Source of the DNA: Macrobrachium rosenbergii
Lineage: Eukaryota; Arthropoda; Malacostraca; Decapoda; Palaemonidae
Direction of reading: 5' to 3'
Assembly: GCF_040412425.1 (NCBI RefSeq)
Contig: NC_089782.1
Coordinates: forward strand, 46,731,322 to 46,795,321
DNA: 64,000 nucleotides
Positions 13,411-28,318 of the stretch are shown here, piece by piece; position 1 is the first letter of the stretch, and the number at the start of each line of letters is the position of its first letter. A model generated the notes under the pieces. It was not told where the DNA came from. It did not search any database and was given only the letters and a program-made list of their open reading frames with translations. A program made the position numbers and the translations under genes.

Positions 13411-13731
13411 TAGTATTGTACTTTTTTTCAGTTTTTCCAATAAATAAAATGTACAGCATTACAACCCCCGCTCCTCTGGCCATTCATCCTATTAACTCCA
13501 ATCCAAGGGGTCACAAACCTTCACTAAGTGCTTCTCTATACTTTGGGTTACACTTTAAATGTACTAAAAACCATCATGGAAGTATTGTACTTTTTTAGTT
13601 TTCCCAATTAATAAAATGCATGGCATTACAAACCAGGCCATTCGATAATATTTCTCCAACCCAAGGGGGCCCAAGAACCTTCACTAGGTGCTTCTCTACT
13701 TTGAGTCACACTTTAAATGTACTCTAAATCA
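13411..13731. repeat. Two-copy tandem duplication, ~168 bp period
   Basis: Copy 1 begins GTAGTATTGTACTTTTTTTC and copy 2 begins AAGTATTGTACTTTTTTAG near 13579. Both contain AATAAAATG, GCATTACAA, CCTTCACTA and GTGCTTCTCTA and end CACTTTAAATGTACT. Confidence 0.85.
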
Positions 13732-13811
13732 GGGAATAGGCTGGAGCAGTAGTCCACAGTAAAAGCGACCTTGACAGATATGGATGTCGTTGTCGCCTGA
13801 TGATGACCTAG

Positions 13812-14083
13812 TTCCTCATTGGAGGGGTCAATATCGTGCTCGGCTAGCACTCTGCTGGGCCCGCGTTCGACTCTCCGGCCGGCCAATGAAGAATTAAAGG
13901 AATTTATTTCTGGTGATAGAAATTCATTCCTCTCGTATAATGTGGTTCGGATTCCACAATAAGCTGTAGATCCCGTTGTTAGGTAACCAGTTGGTTCTTA
14001 ACCACATAAAATAAGTCTAATCCTTCGGGCCAGCCCTAGTAAATCAGCTCAGTGGTCTGGTTAAACTAAGGTATACTTAACTT
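13812..14083 (+). repeat. tRNA-derived SINE, family S1
   Basis: Head region CGGCTAGCACTCTGCTGGGC then GTTCGACTCTCCGGCCGGCC (box B-like). Body GGAATTTATTTCTGGTGATA, TGTGGTTCGGATTCCACAAT, GGTAACCAGTTGGTTCTTA. Tail CAGTGGTCTGGTTAAACTAA. Further copies at 14667, 38159 (reverse) and 39731 define the family. Confidence 0.8.
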
Positions 14084-14666
14084 TTTTTTATGATGACCTA
14101 CAATTTCATGGAGGAAATGGCAACCTCTGTGAAATGGTTCCATTTGTTAGGTTTTTTAAGACTGAATTTATGGAAGGACAAAATACACTCTTAATCTTTT
14201 TTAAAATTAAACAAGGAGTCTGAGTGCCAAATCTTTAGACAGCCCACTTATAGACCCGAGCAATACATTCGAATACAACCTTTATGCTTGGCTACAATAA
14301 ACGTTTGAATAGGGTTAGGTTAGAGTTTTACCCTTTATTACAGTTTATATTTTAGGCATAGACGGCTTCACATGAACTGCTTCATAAGTCCTAAAGGTAT
14401 TTCCACTAGGAGACCTTTCGCAGCATCCTTGGCCAACTTTTGGCGAAACAAAACCTTCACAATAGAGTGACACTTTCCACACACGTTTCGCATGCCTAAG
14501 TGTTGCCTGTGTTTGGGAAGTGTTGTTGAATAAAATGTTGTAAGTTGTCAGTAATGCTTAGCTATTTCTGCGAGCAACACCCTTGCCAAGAACGGCCAAG
14601 ACTAAACCAGAGCTCCAAGAAGAATAAGTGACCAAGTGGAGTTAGTTACAGAGACGATCTAAATGA
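14084..14666. other. No gene recognised
   Basis: AT-rich sequence, no supported feature. Confidence 0.5.
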
Positions 14667-14900
14667 CGAAGCTTCTCAGCTGCCACTCTGTTGGCCGAGT
14701 GTTCGAATCTCCGACCGGCCAATGAAGAATAAGAGGAATTTATTTCTGGTGATAGAAATTCATTTCTCGCTATAATGTGGTTCGGATTCCACAATAAGCT
14801 GTAGGTCCCGTTGCTAGGTAACCAATAGGTTCTTAGCCACGTAAATAAGTCTAATCCTTCTGGCCAGCCCTAGGGGAGCTGTTAATCAACTTAACCTAAA
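14667..14900 (+). repeat. tRNA-derived SINE, family S1, 5'-diverged copy
   Basis: Retains GAATCTCCGACCGGCCAATG, TATTTCTGGTGATAGAAATT, GGATTCCACAATAAGCTGTA and GGTAACCAATAGGTTCTTAG. The box A head is degraded and the tail shortened. Confidence 0.75.
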
Positions 14901-15670
14901 TGACGAAGCCATGATGGCTTCATTCTTTGAACGCCTGACAGGGCAGACAAGCGTTCAGAAACATATTCATCGACTAATTCCCAGCCTGGTTAACCTCATT
15001 TTCATCTTTAGAAAAACCACGAAGTAAACCAGCATTGCCGAGTAATTCAAATTACCCGATGGGAAAACCTGCACGGAATCCTCATTTTCGTTTCAGGAAG
15101 ATTTATTTACAAATCACAATAGTCGTGATTTCGAAGAAAGGGGAGGCATCTGAATGAGCAACTCAGCAAAATTTGTGAAGAGCTTAAACGCAAAAGGAGG
15201 ACATGTCGCAAAATTTGCATAATCGAGATTGTCGCATCGTTAATGAATAGAGTTTACACTGCACACGTGGCGTCTAGTGGGATTCATTTCTTTTAAAAAA
15301 ATTTTTTTTTTCTTTATTAGTTGAGATGCCGCCTTCTTTAGTCAGAGGATTGGTAGATTTTGGCAGAGAATGCTTGTGTATTTTTCCGACGTGATTATTT
15401 ATCACTCCCCGGAGAACTGATAAATGCCACTTCATCCGAAAATTTCTGGGTCGATCACGTACCAGCGGCTTGCTTATTATTTGCGCATGGACAGAGATGC
15501 TACAGAAGATGATGCGGGGTTATAGGACCGTTTTTCTCGTCGCCAGTCGCTGCCAAAGAACATACACTGACAGGAGAAAGTAGGGTGCCTTTAACAAATA
15601 ACTACAGACATTAAGAGACTGGTTGAAATGATCCACAGTGAAGGCTGAAGACCCAATCGAGTCTGAAGAC

Positions 15671-15672
<2 letters not shown>
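14901..15672. other. No gene recognised
   Basis: Unique-looking sequence with poly-A/T runs at 15296-15314. Nothing coding is supported. Confidence 0.5.
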
Positions 15673-15673
<1 letters not shown>

Positions 15674-15766
<93 letters not shown>

Positions 15767-15768
15767 CA
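15674..15768. repeat. (TA)n microsatellite
   Basis: About 42 TA units. The preceding sequence has a short CGAGTCTGAAGACCCAATAT-type duplication (15643-15676). Confidence 0.95.
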
Positions 15769-15769
15769 A

Positions 15770-16895
<1,126 letters not shown>

Positions 16896-17264
16896 TCTGC
16901 GATTTGCCCCAAGGAACGTCTTGAATTTCACAGTATTAGGTACAGAGGATTAATGAATGTTAATAAGGTTAAAATTTCATTAATTAACTGCAAGATATTT
17001 CTAATACTCATGTTTACTAAATAAAAGCGTTTATTTGCTTGATAGATTTTAAGACTTCTTTTAACAGATTTAATAAAAAAAATTCTGAAGACTAAAAAAG
17101 ATCAATAGTTACAAAAACAAAGCAGTGCATCAAAAACTGCTGATTAAGACTTAACAAAATTTTTGAATTTTTAAAGTATTTCTGAGAACAAAATATTTAT
17201 ATATTGGGAATATTTACTAAAGTTAAGAATGATCGCGGGGTTCATAAATTTTTTAACCTTCTGG
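16896..17264. other. No gene recognised
   Basis: AT-rich sequence, nothing supported. Confidence 0.5.
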
Positions 17265-17267
17265 GTG

Positions 17268-17329
<62 letters not shown>
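17265..17329. repeat. (AAT)n microsatellite
   Basis: About 21 AAT units. Confidence 0.95.
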
Positions 17330-17331
<2 letters not shown>

Positions 17332-18157
17332 CAGATACATTTTATGGAGGAAATCTTGTGAGACCCAGGCAGACTGGGACTCAGCTTGAGGAATATCGAT
17401 AAATTAAAATTGCTTAATGCCATGAAATCGGTAATTTTTGCTGAACCTGCGCGCACTGTATCTTGCTGATCTAGCGATTTTGAACCTTCTTGGATCCATT
17501 ATGTTTTTTTGAGGCTTTAAATTTTGATACTCTGTCAGTGACATATTTATAACTGGTTTTCCTGACGTAAGATAATTATTTGAGGAATTCTATAGTCTTA
17601 TTTTTATACGTTGATGATATTTGTTTTCTCGACATTATTGTGACAAAAATTAATAGTCAATCGTTCAATGTCGTTGAATGCACACATAGCAATGAAACAT
17701 GGTGTGTGGTTACCGTAGAGTTTATCACCAATCTCGTTCAACCTACCTGTAATTTCCGTGTTTGTATGATTGTCATTTTCGTGTTTATATGAAAAAATAA
17801 ATTTTTTTAGGAGCTTACCGATCTAGGAGCCCAGTTATTTCATGTCGCAAATGGATTTCATTAGAACATATAATTATTTATCATCGAGATACAACCAAAT
17901 TATCGAAAATAATTCAAATTTATTTTAAAAAACGAGAACGTTTTCTTTTTTTTTTTTTGTGATTTTTGACGTCCCCAACTGCTTTTGATTCTGTGATACA
18001 GGAACAAAAGCAAAAGTAGAAGAAGTAGGAGCGATGGAAATAATCTTGGCAAAAATAATCCTAATGACACCATCGATATCGCATGATTGCATGACTGCAT
18101 CAGTGTCAATGATTAGGAATGAATACGGAACCTGAAAGTGGCCTGATATAAAACTAT
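17330..18157. other. No gene recognised
   Basis: AT-rich. Near 17893-17945 there is a diverged relative of the arm of the 18250 inverted repeat (CAAATTTATTTTAAAAAACG). Confidence 0.5.
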
Positions 18158-18159
18158 TA

Positions 18160-18247
<88 letters not shown>
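18158..18247. repeat. (TA)n microsatellite
   Basis: About 44 TA units directly before the 18250 inverted repeat. Confidence 0.95.
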
Positions 18248-18249
<2 letters not shown>

Positions 18250-18251
<2 letters not shown>

Positions 18252-18316
18252 AAACAAGCAAATTATAGACAATATTCCAAATTTATTTTTAAACACATGA
18301 GAAATTTTCCTTTTAT

Positions 18317-18397
<81 letters not shown>

Positions 18398-18467
18398 AAA
18401 CAAAAGGAAAATTTCTCGTTTTTAAAAATAAATTTGGAATATTGTCTATAATTTGCTTGTTTCTTGA
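18250..18467. repeat. Inverted repeat with (TA)n loop
   Basis: Left arm 18250-18317 and right arm 18403-18467 pair almost perfectly (ACAAGCAAATTATAGACAAT against ATTGTCTATAATTTGCTTGT). The ~85 bp between them is almost pure TA. No ORF is meaningful. Confidence 0.9.
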
Positions 18468-18602
18468 AGGTAGCTTATCGAATATTCTGTGGAAATTCCT
18501 TTGCAATATGAAATAGCTGGGCTGTACGAAAACTCCAAAAAAATGGTTTTAATACAAACACAAAAAATAACTTTCGTATAAACGTACAGTAGAAATTACA
18601 CT
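18468..18602. other. No gene recognised
   Basis: Short unique stretch. Confidence 0.5.
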
Positions 18603-18900
18603 CCGTAGGCGTAGGGGGGTATTGCCGTCAGGTGCACTGTAGGCACCAATTAAGTTTTTTTGCAGCGTACCTTCCGCCCCTAGCTGCAACCCCTTTCATT
18701 TCTTTTACTGTACCTCCTTTCATATTCTCTTTTTCCATCTTATTTTCCATCCTCTCCTAAAAATAGATTCATAGTGCAACTGCAAGGCTTTACCCCTGTT
18801 ACTCCTTTCAAACCTTTTACTGTCAATTTCCGTTTCAGTGCCGAATGACCTCATAGGTCTCAGGGCTTGGCCTTTGTCCTAAATTCTATATTCGATTCAG
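18603..18900 (+). repeat. Interspersed repeat family R1, subfamily a
   Basis: CCGTAGGCGTAGGGGGGTAT start, GTGCACTGTAGGCACCAATT, CCCCTAGCTGCAACCCCTTT, TACTGTACCTCCTTTCATAT, ATTCATAGTGCAACTGCAAG and GAATGACCTCATAGGTCTCA blocks in order. Confidence 0.88.
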
Positions 18901-19100
18901 TAGAAATTGCAGGTCGGCAGAACAAGGTTGATAAACTCTACAGAAACTCAACACCATGTTTCATCTCCATTTGTGCACTGGAAGTTTTCGCCAGGATTGA
19001 TAGGATACTCTATGAATTCTGGTCTTCACCTGGGTCACCGCGGCTGCACGCACACGCACGTTGAATGACTGACTAGTTTTGCGCCATACTGATGTCCATA
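18901..19100. other. No gene recognised
   Basis: Short unique stretch with no known motif. Confidence 0.5.
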
Positions 19101-19107
19101 CAATATA

Positions 19108-19174
<67 letters not shown>

Positions 19175-19313
19175 GCTTATATGTTACTAAATAGAATGTG
19201 ATAACACTTTCAGCTAAGGCCATAGGCGCTTGGCACTCCTTCCTTTTATTTTTCCTGTGGCCTTAGCTGGATACATATATATATATACATATATCTATGT
19301 ATATATGTATATA

Positions 19314-19376
<63 letters not shown>

Positions 19377-19402
19377 CCTATATATATATATATATATATA
19401 TG
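19101..19402. repeat. Two (TA)n arrays
   Basis: TA arrays at 19102-19169 and 19272-19400, separated by ~90 bp of unique sequence. Confidence 0.93.
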
Positions 19403-19515
19403 TGACATATAACCTGTGTGGAGTGACATGGCCGTTATGTACAACACATACGATGATAGACATTTAAGATTCATATCTATTCTTTATATTTATTCCCGAC
19501 AGTTCCTAATTCTCT

Positions 19516-21240
<1,725 letters not shown>

Positions 21241-21249
21241 CAGTTTTTA

Positions 21250-23230
21250 ACCCATCTTCCCCAAAGGAGAAAGTTCCTTTTATCTCTGGGTTTAGTAAAT
21301 TTTTGTCTGCCGAATTACCGGCCTAGGTATAGTAAGCTTTTCTAACCCTTCGAATCTATTAAGATCGTTACCATTTGAGGCTGACTTAGAAAACCTACAG
21401 AAGCATCTCTCTGAATTATCGCAAAGCACTTATCACAAAATTCGAGCTCGTTGGATGCCATTATTTAAGAAAGAGGACGTTGGCATCCGTAAGAACCTGG
21501 CTGAAAAATTTGTTATTATTTTAAGACCTGACAAGGGCAAAGGTGCAGTTATCATGGACAAAGGTGAGTACATATAAAAATGACTAATATCTTATCTGGC
21601 CAATCTAAATTTACTGAAATCGGTATTCGTGATTACTGCAATATATTCAAAACTGAGGATAAAATTAATAGGTTTCTGAGAGTTTTGAAAAATGACAACA
21701 TTATCGACAAATCTACCCATCAAGAACTTTTTTCAACTGGTTCATCATATGGAGTTCTTTATGGTTTACCTAAAATTCATAAACTTCGGGTACCCATGCT
21801 TCCTATTCTGTCTTCATATAGTACTCCAAATTAAAAGCTGGCGAGATTCTTTGTATCCATTCTTGAATCCCTTACTACAAACAGCTGTACTTAAAATAAC
21901 TCTTAAGAATTTAAAGAAAAGTTCTTATCCAAGACTCAGATCTAGTGATGACTGGTTTTAATGTAGAGTCTTTGTTTATAAATGTTCTAGTTGCCGAGAC
22001 TTTATAGAAATAATCCTGAATAAGCTGTTTGCCGAATCTAACTCAGTTTTTAGAAATTTTAACCGCTCGATTTTTGAAACATTCCTAGACCTAGTCGTGC
22101 TGGACACGGCCTTTATTTTCAATGGTAAATTATTTAAACAAATTGACATCATGTGCTCCTTGGAGGAGCGCAAGTTAGATGATTGTCTCTTGGGTTTCAG
22201 CCTTCCATTTCACACCAGGTTTGTTGAAGATATTTTCCTGCTCTTCAGACAAGATCATCCCTCTGACTACTTCCTCGAATTCGCTCACACCCAGCTCTCC
22301 AACATCGTGAGTGAGTCTAACTAGCAGCTTTCCTTCTTTGACGACCTTAATACAAGGCAAAATGATTCTTTTAACAATTCTGTTTTTGGAAAACGAACTT
22401 TTACCCGATTGGACTCAAATTTCTGTAGCTCTTGTTACTTTGATTTTAAACTCAATTCTGTTTGTACATTATTCCGCAGAGCTTTACGATTAACTACTAA
22501 CTGGGAAATGTTTCACGAGGAATACATATTCTTAGCAAATTATTTTAAAGACAACTGTTTTCCTTCTAATTTAGTCATCAGATTTGCCTAAAATTATTAA
22601 ACAATTTCTTCTCTCCGCCAGTAAAATATTCTGCTGCGCCAAAACTGGAATTTTATGCCAGCTTCCCCTATGTCTGTGACAGTTTCTTTAAAAGAGAATT
22701 TACTTAGGTAATACACGAACATTTTCCTACCAAAAAAGTTAACCTGATCCCGAAGAATCCCCTGACCATCCGTTCTCTGTTCCTGTTGAAGGATCGTCTG
22801 TGCCATTTAATGTCATCTTGTGAGGTGTATAAATATACTTGCCACAGGTGTAACTCGGGGAGTTATATATGATCCACACGGAGGCTCCTTAAGGTATACA
22901 TCGGGAACACTCTAACATAAGAACTCCCTCGAAAAGCAGTAAAAAGTATTTTAGAATCCTTACTGACCAAACGACTGGTTCCCCCATTAAACACGCAGTC
23001 AACAGCCAGTACCTCTTTCTTAACTAGAGGTGAATTTTTGAACTTTTTTAAGATTTTCAATTTCCCTCCACTCGTGCTTCTTTTTTATGGAGGAAGGTTG
23101 GTCCTATATAGTGCCCTGCTTGGTGAATTTTGATGTATTTTTACTTTTAAAAACGCATAATCTTTAGTGTGCCCAAATTTTATATTTGAGTTTAGTTAAT
23201 TGTGAGGTTGTTTTCTTTTTTAAGGGGCCT
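21250..23230 (+). pseudogene. Penelope-like retroelement, plus strand, deleted RT core
   Basis: Reads in order: an N-terminal RT region (FTEIGIRDYCNIF), the YGLPKIHK motif at 21760-21783, a palm motif TRFVEDIFLLFR near 22216, NPLTIRSLFLLKD near 22760, and a GIY-YIG remnant with STRRLLKVYIG near 22877. Normal RT catalytic VDD is VED here. The MGSSLGPTLAN motif is deleted around 22155, where it is intact in the opposite copy. Many stops show it is dead. Head to head with 19516-21240. Confidence 0.8.
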
Positions 23231-23317
23231 TGAAAATGTAATTATTCGAGGTTTACGAAACGTCAGGAAGAAATATGAAGAGATGTGAATCTTGGTTGAC
23301 CATCATCATATGTGTTG

Positions 23318-23466
23318 TATATATATACATATATATAGATGGATATATATATATATACATACATATATATATATATTTATATATATACATATATATATAT
23401 ATATTTATATATATACATATATATATTTATATATATGTATACATACACACACACACACACACACAT

Positions 23467-23545
<79 letters not shown>
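23318..23545. repeat. Interrupted (TA)n with (CA)n
   Basis: TA arrays broken by ACATA and TTTA steps, a (CA)n core at 23446-23464 and a clean (TA)n run to 23545. Confidence 0.93.
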
Positions 23546-23547
<2 letters not shown>

Positions 23548-23577
23548 ATTTGGGAATACTTTCTCTCTTGATCAATT

Positions 23578-23960
23578 TTTATTGAAGTTAATGGCATTGT
23601 TCACCAGTGCTACCTTTTTATCAAGGCTTTGAATCAGTCTATACTTCTTATTTTTCTCTTCAGAGAAGCGTATCAGTAATAAGGAAAAATGAATCAAGAT
23701 TCTTTCCATTTACTTTTTCTTTCCTTAGTCAACGGGCAGTTTCCCAACCGCTCGGCGTCAGTTGGTAATCCAGTCCTGAAGACGACCCCGAGAAGTTGGG
23801 AAACAGTCCGTCGACGAGAAAAATTAAAAGTAAAAAGAAAGAATCTTGAATAATTTTTCCTTATTCCTGAGAAGTTTGCCTGAAGAGAAAAAGAAGAAAT
23901 ATAGGCTGATTCAAAGTCTTCATAAAAAGACAGAATCGGCGAGCAATGCCATCAACATCA
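23578..23960. repeat. Foldback (long inverted repeat)
   Basis: Arms of about 170 bp at 23578-23757 and 23791-23960. Pairing includes AGTTTCCCAAC against GTTGGGAAACAG, and AAGATTCTTTCC against a diverged partner at 23840. The 33 bp loop contains CCTGAAGACGACCCC. Possibly a Penelope terminal-repeat pair; no protein is encoded. Confidence 0.7.
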
Positions 23961-24101
23961 ATAGGAATTGCATGTGTATGGATGGTATTCACCGTTTTAA
24001 ACTATTCTTTTCTACAGTTTTTCTGCTTTACCTAATGGAACCTTGAGCTTATTACATTTTGCTTTTCCAACCAAAGTTACAGCATCTATTTATCTGTCTA
24101 C

Positions 24102-24133
<32 letters not shown>

Positions 24134-24234
24134 AGACACTTGATAATGTGGACTGTTTGTCTAAGAAAGCTTGTAACTTTTTCTGAATAAAAAACTCCGT
24201 TAGATACCATCCAGTTTGAATGAGGTCCTTTTAG

Positions 24235-24235
<1 letters not shown>
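23961..24235. other. No gene; (ATCT)n tract
   Basis: Contains a TATC tetranucleotide array at about 24090-24134. Nothing coding is supported. Confidence 0.6.
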
Positions 24236-24325
<90 letters not shown>

Positions 24326-24338
24326 CATATATATACAT

Positions 24339-24398
<60 letters not shown>
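24236..24398. repeat. (TA)n(TG)n...(GA)n compound microsatellite
   Basis: About 29 TA, 13 TG, a short linker, then about 24 GA units. Confidence 0.95.
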
Positions 24399-24399
<1 letters not shown>

Positions 24400-25279
24400 G
24401 CTCTGTCCCAAAACCGTCAGTCCACCTGTACTTAATTTAGCTAACGGAGCTTGGGAGTCGATCTCAAACGCCGTTTCTGCTGATCAGACAACATTGCAGT
24501 ATAAAAACATCAAGAATGACATTCATTCTCCTGAACGTCCCTCAAGCACTATTGCGAGCGAGTACAGTGCAGTGCGTACGATACAAAAGAAGCACGTTAG
24601 GTGACCCAAAAGTAGAAAGAACTCCATAAAAAGAAACCCGTCTCATCTCCATTACTGGAACTACACGTGGAAACATCAGGAATTGCGTGAGTTCTTCAAA
24701 GGCCAAGATACCCTTGTGTATATCGCATGCCGTACCGGTGAAATCCATCAGTGGCATATGTGCATCTTGTGACTTAACAAGAGAACGTGATCCCTTTTCC
24801 AAATCGGATCTTAATTAGTGCGAGTGATCTGGTAAAACCGCAAAGTCTTTAAAAAGAGACATGTCATGGATTGCACGCCAGTGTCGCTTTGAGGAGCTTT
24901 GCTGCCATCGGAAAAGATTTTTCCCGTTCTGAGGCAGCTGGAACATCCTTCGGCTGTGAAGAGCGCACGAGGAAAAAGAAAGAATAAAAAAAAAAAGGAT
25001 GGGATTTGAATTCTCATTGAACACATGACAGTCTAGAGATACCTTTCAGTTACACACTTGAAAGGACGTGTGTGTTCCGTCATGTTATACGTTGGATATA
25101 TCTTTTGATGTCTACTTATAATTTTATCTCTTATTCTATTTTTAGCGTGAACGCCAGTGTGATGGGAAGTCCAGTGCAGTTATTTAGCCCAGGTCCGAAT
25201 AAACAAGAATTGTTCTGTGCAAGAAAGCTGGATATTACTGATGATATCTGATACTTCGATTTATGAAATTTAAGTTGTC
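24399..25279. other. No gene recognised
   Basis: Unique-looking sequence with small ORFs on both strands and no known motif. Confidence 0.5.
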
Positions 25280-25608
25280 AAGCCCAGAGTCTGGTCAAGC
25301 CAAGCACTGCGACGCTTTCGACCATTCAGCGCTTAAGGCAGTGAAAAGAGGGAGTTGGAGTGGTTGGACAGCACGATGAGGAGCTCGATTACAATGATAT
25401 AAAGGTGGAACTGGTAAAAAAAAACCGCAGTTGCACTAAGAAGTAATAATTAGAGAAGCTGGACAGCAAGCTTGGAGATACGAAGCGGGAATGGAAGTAA
25501 AATCAAAGGCCAAAATGTGGGTGCATCAAGGGGCCGAAGGGATTCTGTAAACACCCTTTAGTAATCCCTACAGCTCACCAAGTGAGGTGCACTAACCCCC
25601 TACGGAGG
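25280..25608 (-). repeat. Interspersed repeat family R1, subfamily b
   Basis: Blocks GAGGGAGTTGGAGTGGTTGG, AAAGGTGGAACTGG, GCAGTTGCACTAAGAAGTAA, GCTGGACAGCAAGC and ACACCCTTTAGTAATCCCTA align with 1308-1630. Confidence 0.8.
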
Positions 25609-26211
25609 ATATCTAATAACATCCTTCCTGTATTTTCATCTGGATCTACTGGATTTAGTAAAGTATGAGTCCCTGTTTTCATTCAGCACATTCATGAGTA
25701 AGTTAATCATTCACTCACGGGGCTGTCTTCATGGGTATCTGAGGATCTTTGTTAACATGTTGTGTCTGTGAGTTTCAGAAACTATTCTGGTCTTGAAATC
25801 AGTGCCTTGGTCCCTTTGGTCACTTATGTAGATATTTCCATCAGGTTTTTGGGTCGAAGTCTTAAAGACGGATTAAAGAAAAACATTCAAAGAATAAAAC
25901 GAAATTTGTTTCATCAATTATTCAACGTAAAGTGCTAATATGAATACACAATTGTACACACTTATTAAGAGCACGTTCACAAACAAATATCTACACAGAA
26001 TACACAGCACAATTACACACAGTACATACAGTTACATACAGAGAGAGTACACAGGTATAGTAGGGGTACACGTACATATGTTTGTATTTTCATATAAACA
26101 TATACACACATACACAGGATGAAGTAAGCACAGACATCCGCAGAAGAGGCAATACCAAAAGCCAGCACCTGGACAGGTGACCAGTAAGGAATGTTAGGCA
26201 CCTTCGACTCA

Positions 26212-26215
<4 letters not shown>
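25609..26215. other. No gene recognised
   Basis: AT-rich, with short ACAC/ATAC runs at 26000-26120. Confidence 0.5.
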
Positions 26216-26304
<89 letters not shown>

Positions 26305-26320
26305 ATATATATATATATAC

Positions 26321-26412
<92 letters not shown>

Positions 26413-26424
26413 TGTGTATATATA

Positions 26425-26470
<46 letters not shown>
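26216..26470. repeat. (CT)n(TA)n compound microsatellite
   Basis: About 18 CT units followed by interrupted TA arrays to 26470. Confidence 0.95.
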
Positions 26471-26471
<1 letters not shown>

Positions 26472-26521
26472 TTTAAAAAACTACAGTAGATGCACGTGAC
26501 TTCAGTATATAAGCGAATACC

Positions 26522-26607
26522 ACAGGAAAATAACAGGCAGAAGTTCAGTACCAAGCGCTTTCACGTACTTGCTGGTACTGAACACGTCTGCCTGTCATAT
26601 TCCTGTA
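26522..26607. repeat. Short inverted repeat beside (TA)n
   Basis: Arms of about 33 bp: AGGAAAATAACAGGCAGAAG and GTTCAGTACCA on the left pair with TGGTACTGAACACGTCTGCC and TGTCATATTCCT on the right, separated by ~15 bp. The right arm abuts the (TA)n array. Confidence 0.85.

Positions 26608-26703
<96 letters not shown>
26608..26703. repeat. (TA)n microsatellite
   Basis: About 48 uninterrupted TA units. Confidence 0.96.
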
Positions 26704-26705
<2 letters not shown>

Positions 26706-26736
26706 CTTCCAGAACACCGGCCACTGGCAGAATATA

Positions 26737-27511
26737 CAGCAAAGGGCACCAGAAGAGAGAGACGTCTTGCAGCATTTCGTCACTTATTTGACAGCGCTTC
26801 GAGGCCAAGCCTCATCATCAGGCTGAAACATACAAACATTAAATAATATAAAATCGACTCGACTAATTAATGATAAAAGTTAATTTATCTAAAAAGAAAC
26901 TAAAAAACTAAATGGGAAGTGTTAAGTACCTCTCAAGGAATAGGAGGGAAGACGAGCGACTGTCACAAGATACGTAGGTTAAAAAGTAAGCTCATTCCAA
27001 GAAGAGAGGGATGGAGGTCGTTTGACTGTTGAACTCTGGAACTACTTGTTTTATAAAAAGTGATTCACAGATCTCAAGCTGTTGAGGAGAAGAGGCCCTG
27101 GTAATAATTTTGAACTGCTCATATTGAATGTTAAATTTACATTTATAGGCATGGCTCGGAACCTCAACATCTTGCGATCTGTGAATCACTTTTTATCAAA
27201 CAAGTGGCTCCAGAGTTAAACAGTCAAACGACCTCCACCCGTCTCTTCTTGGCGTGAGCTTACTTTTTAACCTACGTATCTTGTGACTGTCGCTCGTCTT
27301 CCTTCCTATTCCTTGAGAGGTTCTTAGTATTTCCCTTTTAGTTTTTCAGTTTCTTTTTAAATAAATTAACTTTTATAATTAATCAGTCGAGTCGATTTTA
27401 TGTTATTTAATGTTTGTATGTTTCAGCCTCATGATAAGGCTTGGCTTCGAAACGTTGTCAAATAATTGATGAAATGCTGCAAGACGTCTCCTTCTGGTGC
27501 CCTTTGCTGTG
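26737..27511. repeat. Foldback element, ~350 bp arms
   Basis: Left arm 26737-27087 and right arm 27162-27511 are near-identical inverted copies separated by 74 bp. Shared blocks include AGCAAAGGGCACCAGAAG, GAAACATACAAACATTAAAT, GACAGTCACAAGATACGTAG (one mismatch in the left arm) and AAAAAGTGATTCACAGATC. Both outer ends sit next to (TA)n arrays. No ORF resembles a transposase. It may be an inverted pair of Penelope-type terminal repeats or an independent foldback transposon. Confidence 0.85.
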
Positions 27512-27515
27512 TGTG

Positions 27516-27578
<63 letters not shown>

Positions 27579-27620
27579 CATACATACATACATACATACA
27601 TACATACATACATACATACA

Positions 27621-27653
<33 letters not shown>

Positions 27654-27668
27654 GTATATGTATATGTA
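27516..27668. repeat. (TA)n(CATA)n compound microsatellite
   Basis: About 28 TA units followed by about 19 CATA units and a TATG end. Confidence 0.95.
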
Positions 27669-28041
27669 TTATACCACAATCAATACAGGGTTTCATAAGA
27701 CGAAATTAGACTCGTGTTGTCAACGACTGAAATTATATAAAAGGAAGAACCAGAGAAGTGGAGGGTGCTTCTTCTGCCTATAGGATGAATCCACGTAGGA
27801 TTCGATACCCGAAAAAAGATCCCAGTCAGTGTCTAGACTAACGTGTAGACCTGCAGATCCTGTAGGACTTGTTCCCCATCCTTCTCGACGAGGCGACCTG
27901 CCGAGAAGATTCTTTGATTATTGTCGTCTCAGGAAGTTAGGCATTTGTCTGAGTGATTTGTCTTGTCGGTCAGAGTTCGTGCTCGTGCATATAAGCGGAT
28001 TTGTGTATTAGAATGTATGTATGTATGTATTGACGTGCATT
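27669..28041. other. No gene recognised
   Basis: Mixed sequence. A GC-richer 60-codon ORF at 27829-28011 has no known motif. Confidence 0.5.
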
Positions 28042-28045
28042 CTCT

Positions 28046-28097
<52 letters not shown>
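28042..28097. repeat. (CT)n microsatellite
   Basis: About 26 CT units. Confidence 0.95.
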
Positions 28098-28098
<1 letters not shown>

Positions 28099-28162
28099 TG
28101 AATATGGGCTTCGTAGGATCAGGCAGGTGCAGTGACTAATATAATACTTCAAGACTCACTAT

Positions 28163-28318
<156 letters not shown>

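Noticed and set aside
26780..26830. Hammerhead ribozyme candidate (minus strand CCTGATGATGAGGC-TTG-GCCTCGAAGCG...GTC, and similar at 27425-27460 and 23785-23820)
   Set aside because: It has a CUGAUGA-like core, a GAAAC and a GUC, and Penelope elements are known to carry hammerheads. However, there is an extra base between CUGAUGA and stem II and no pairing for stem I, so the fold is not supported by eye. A covariance-model search with the hammerhead families would decide.
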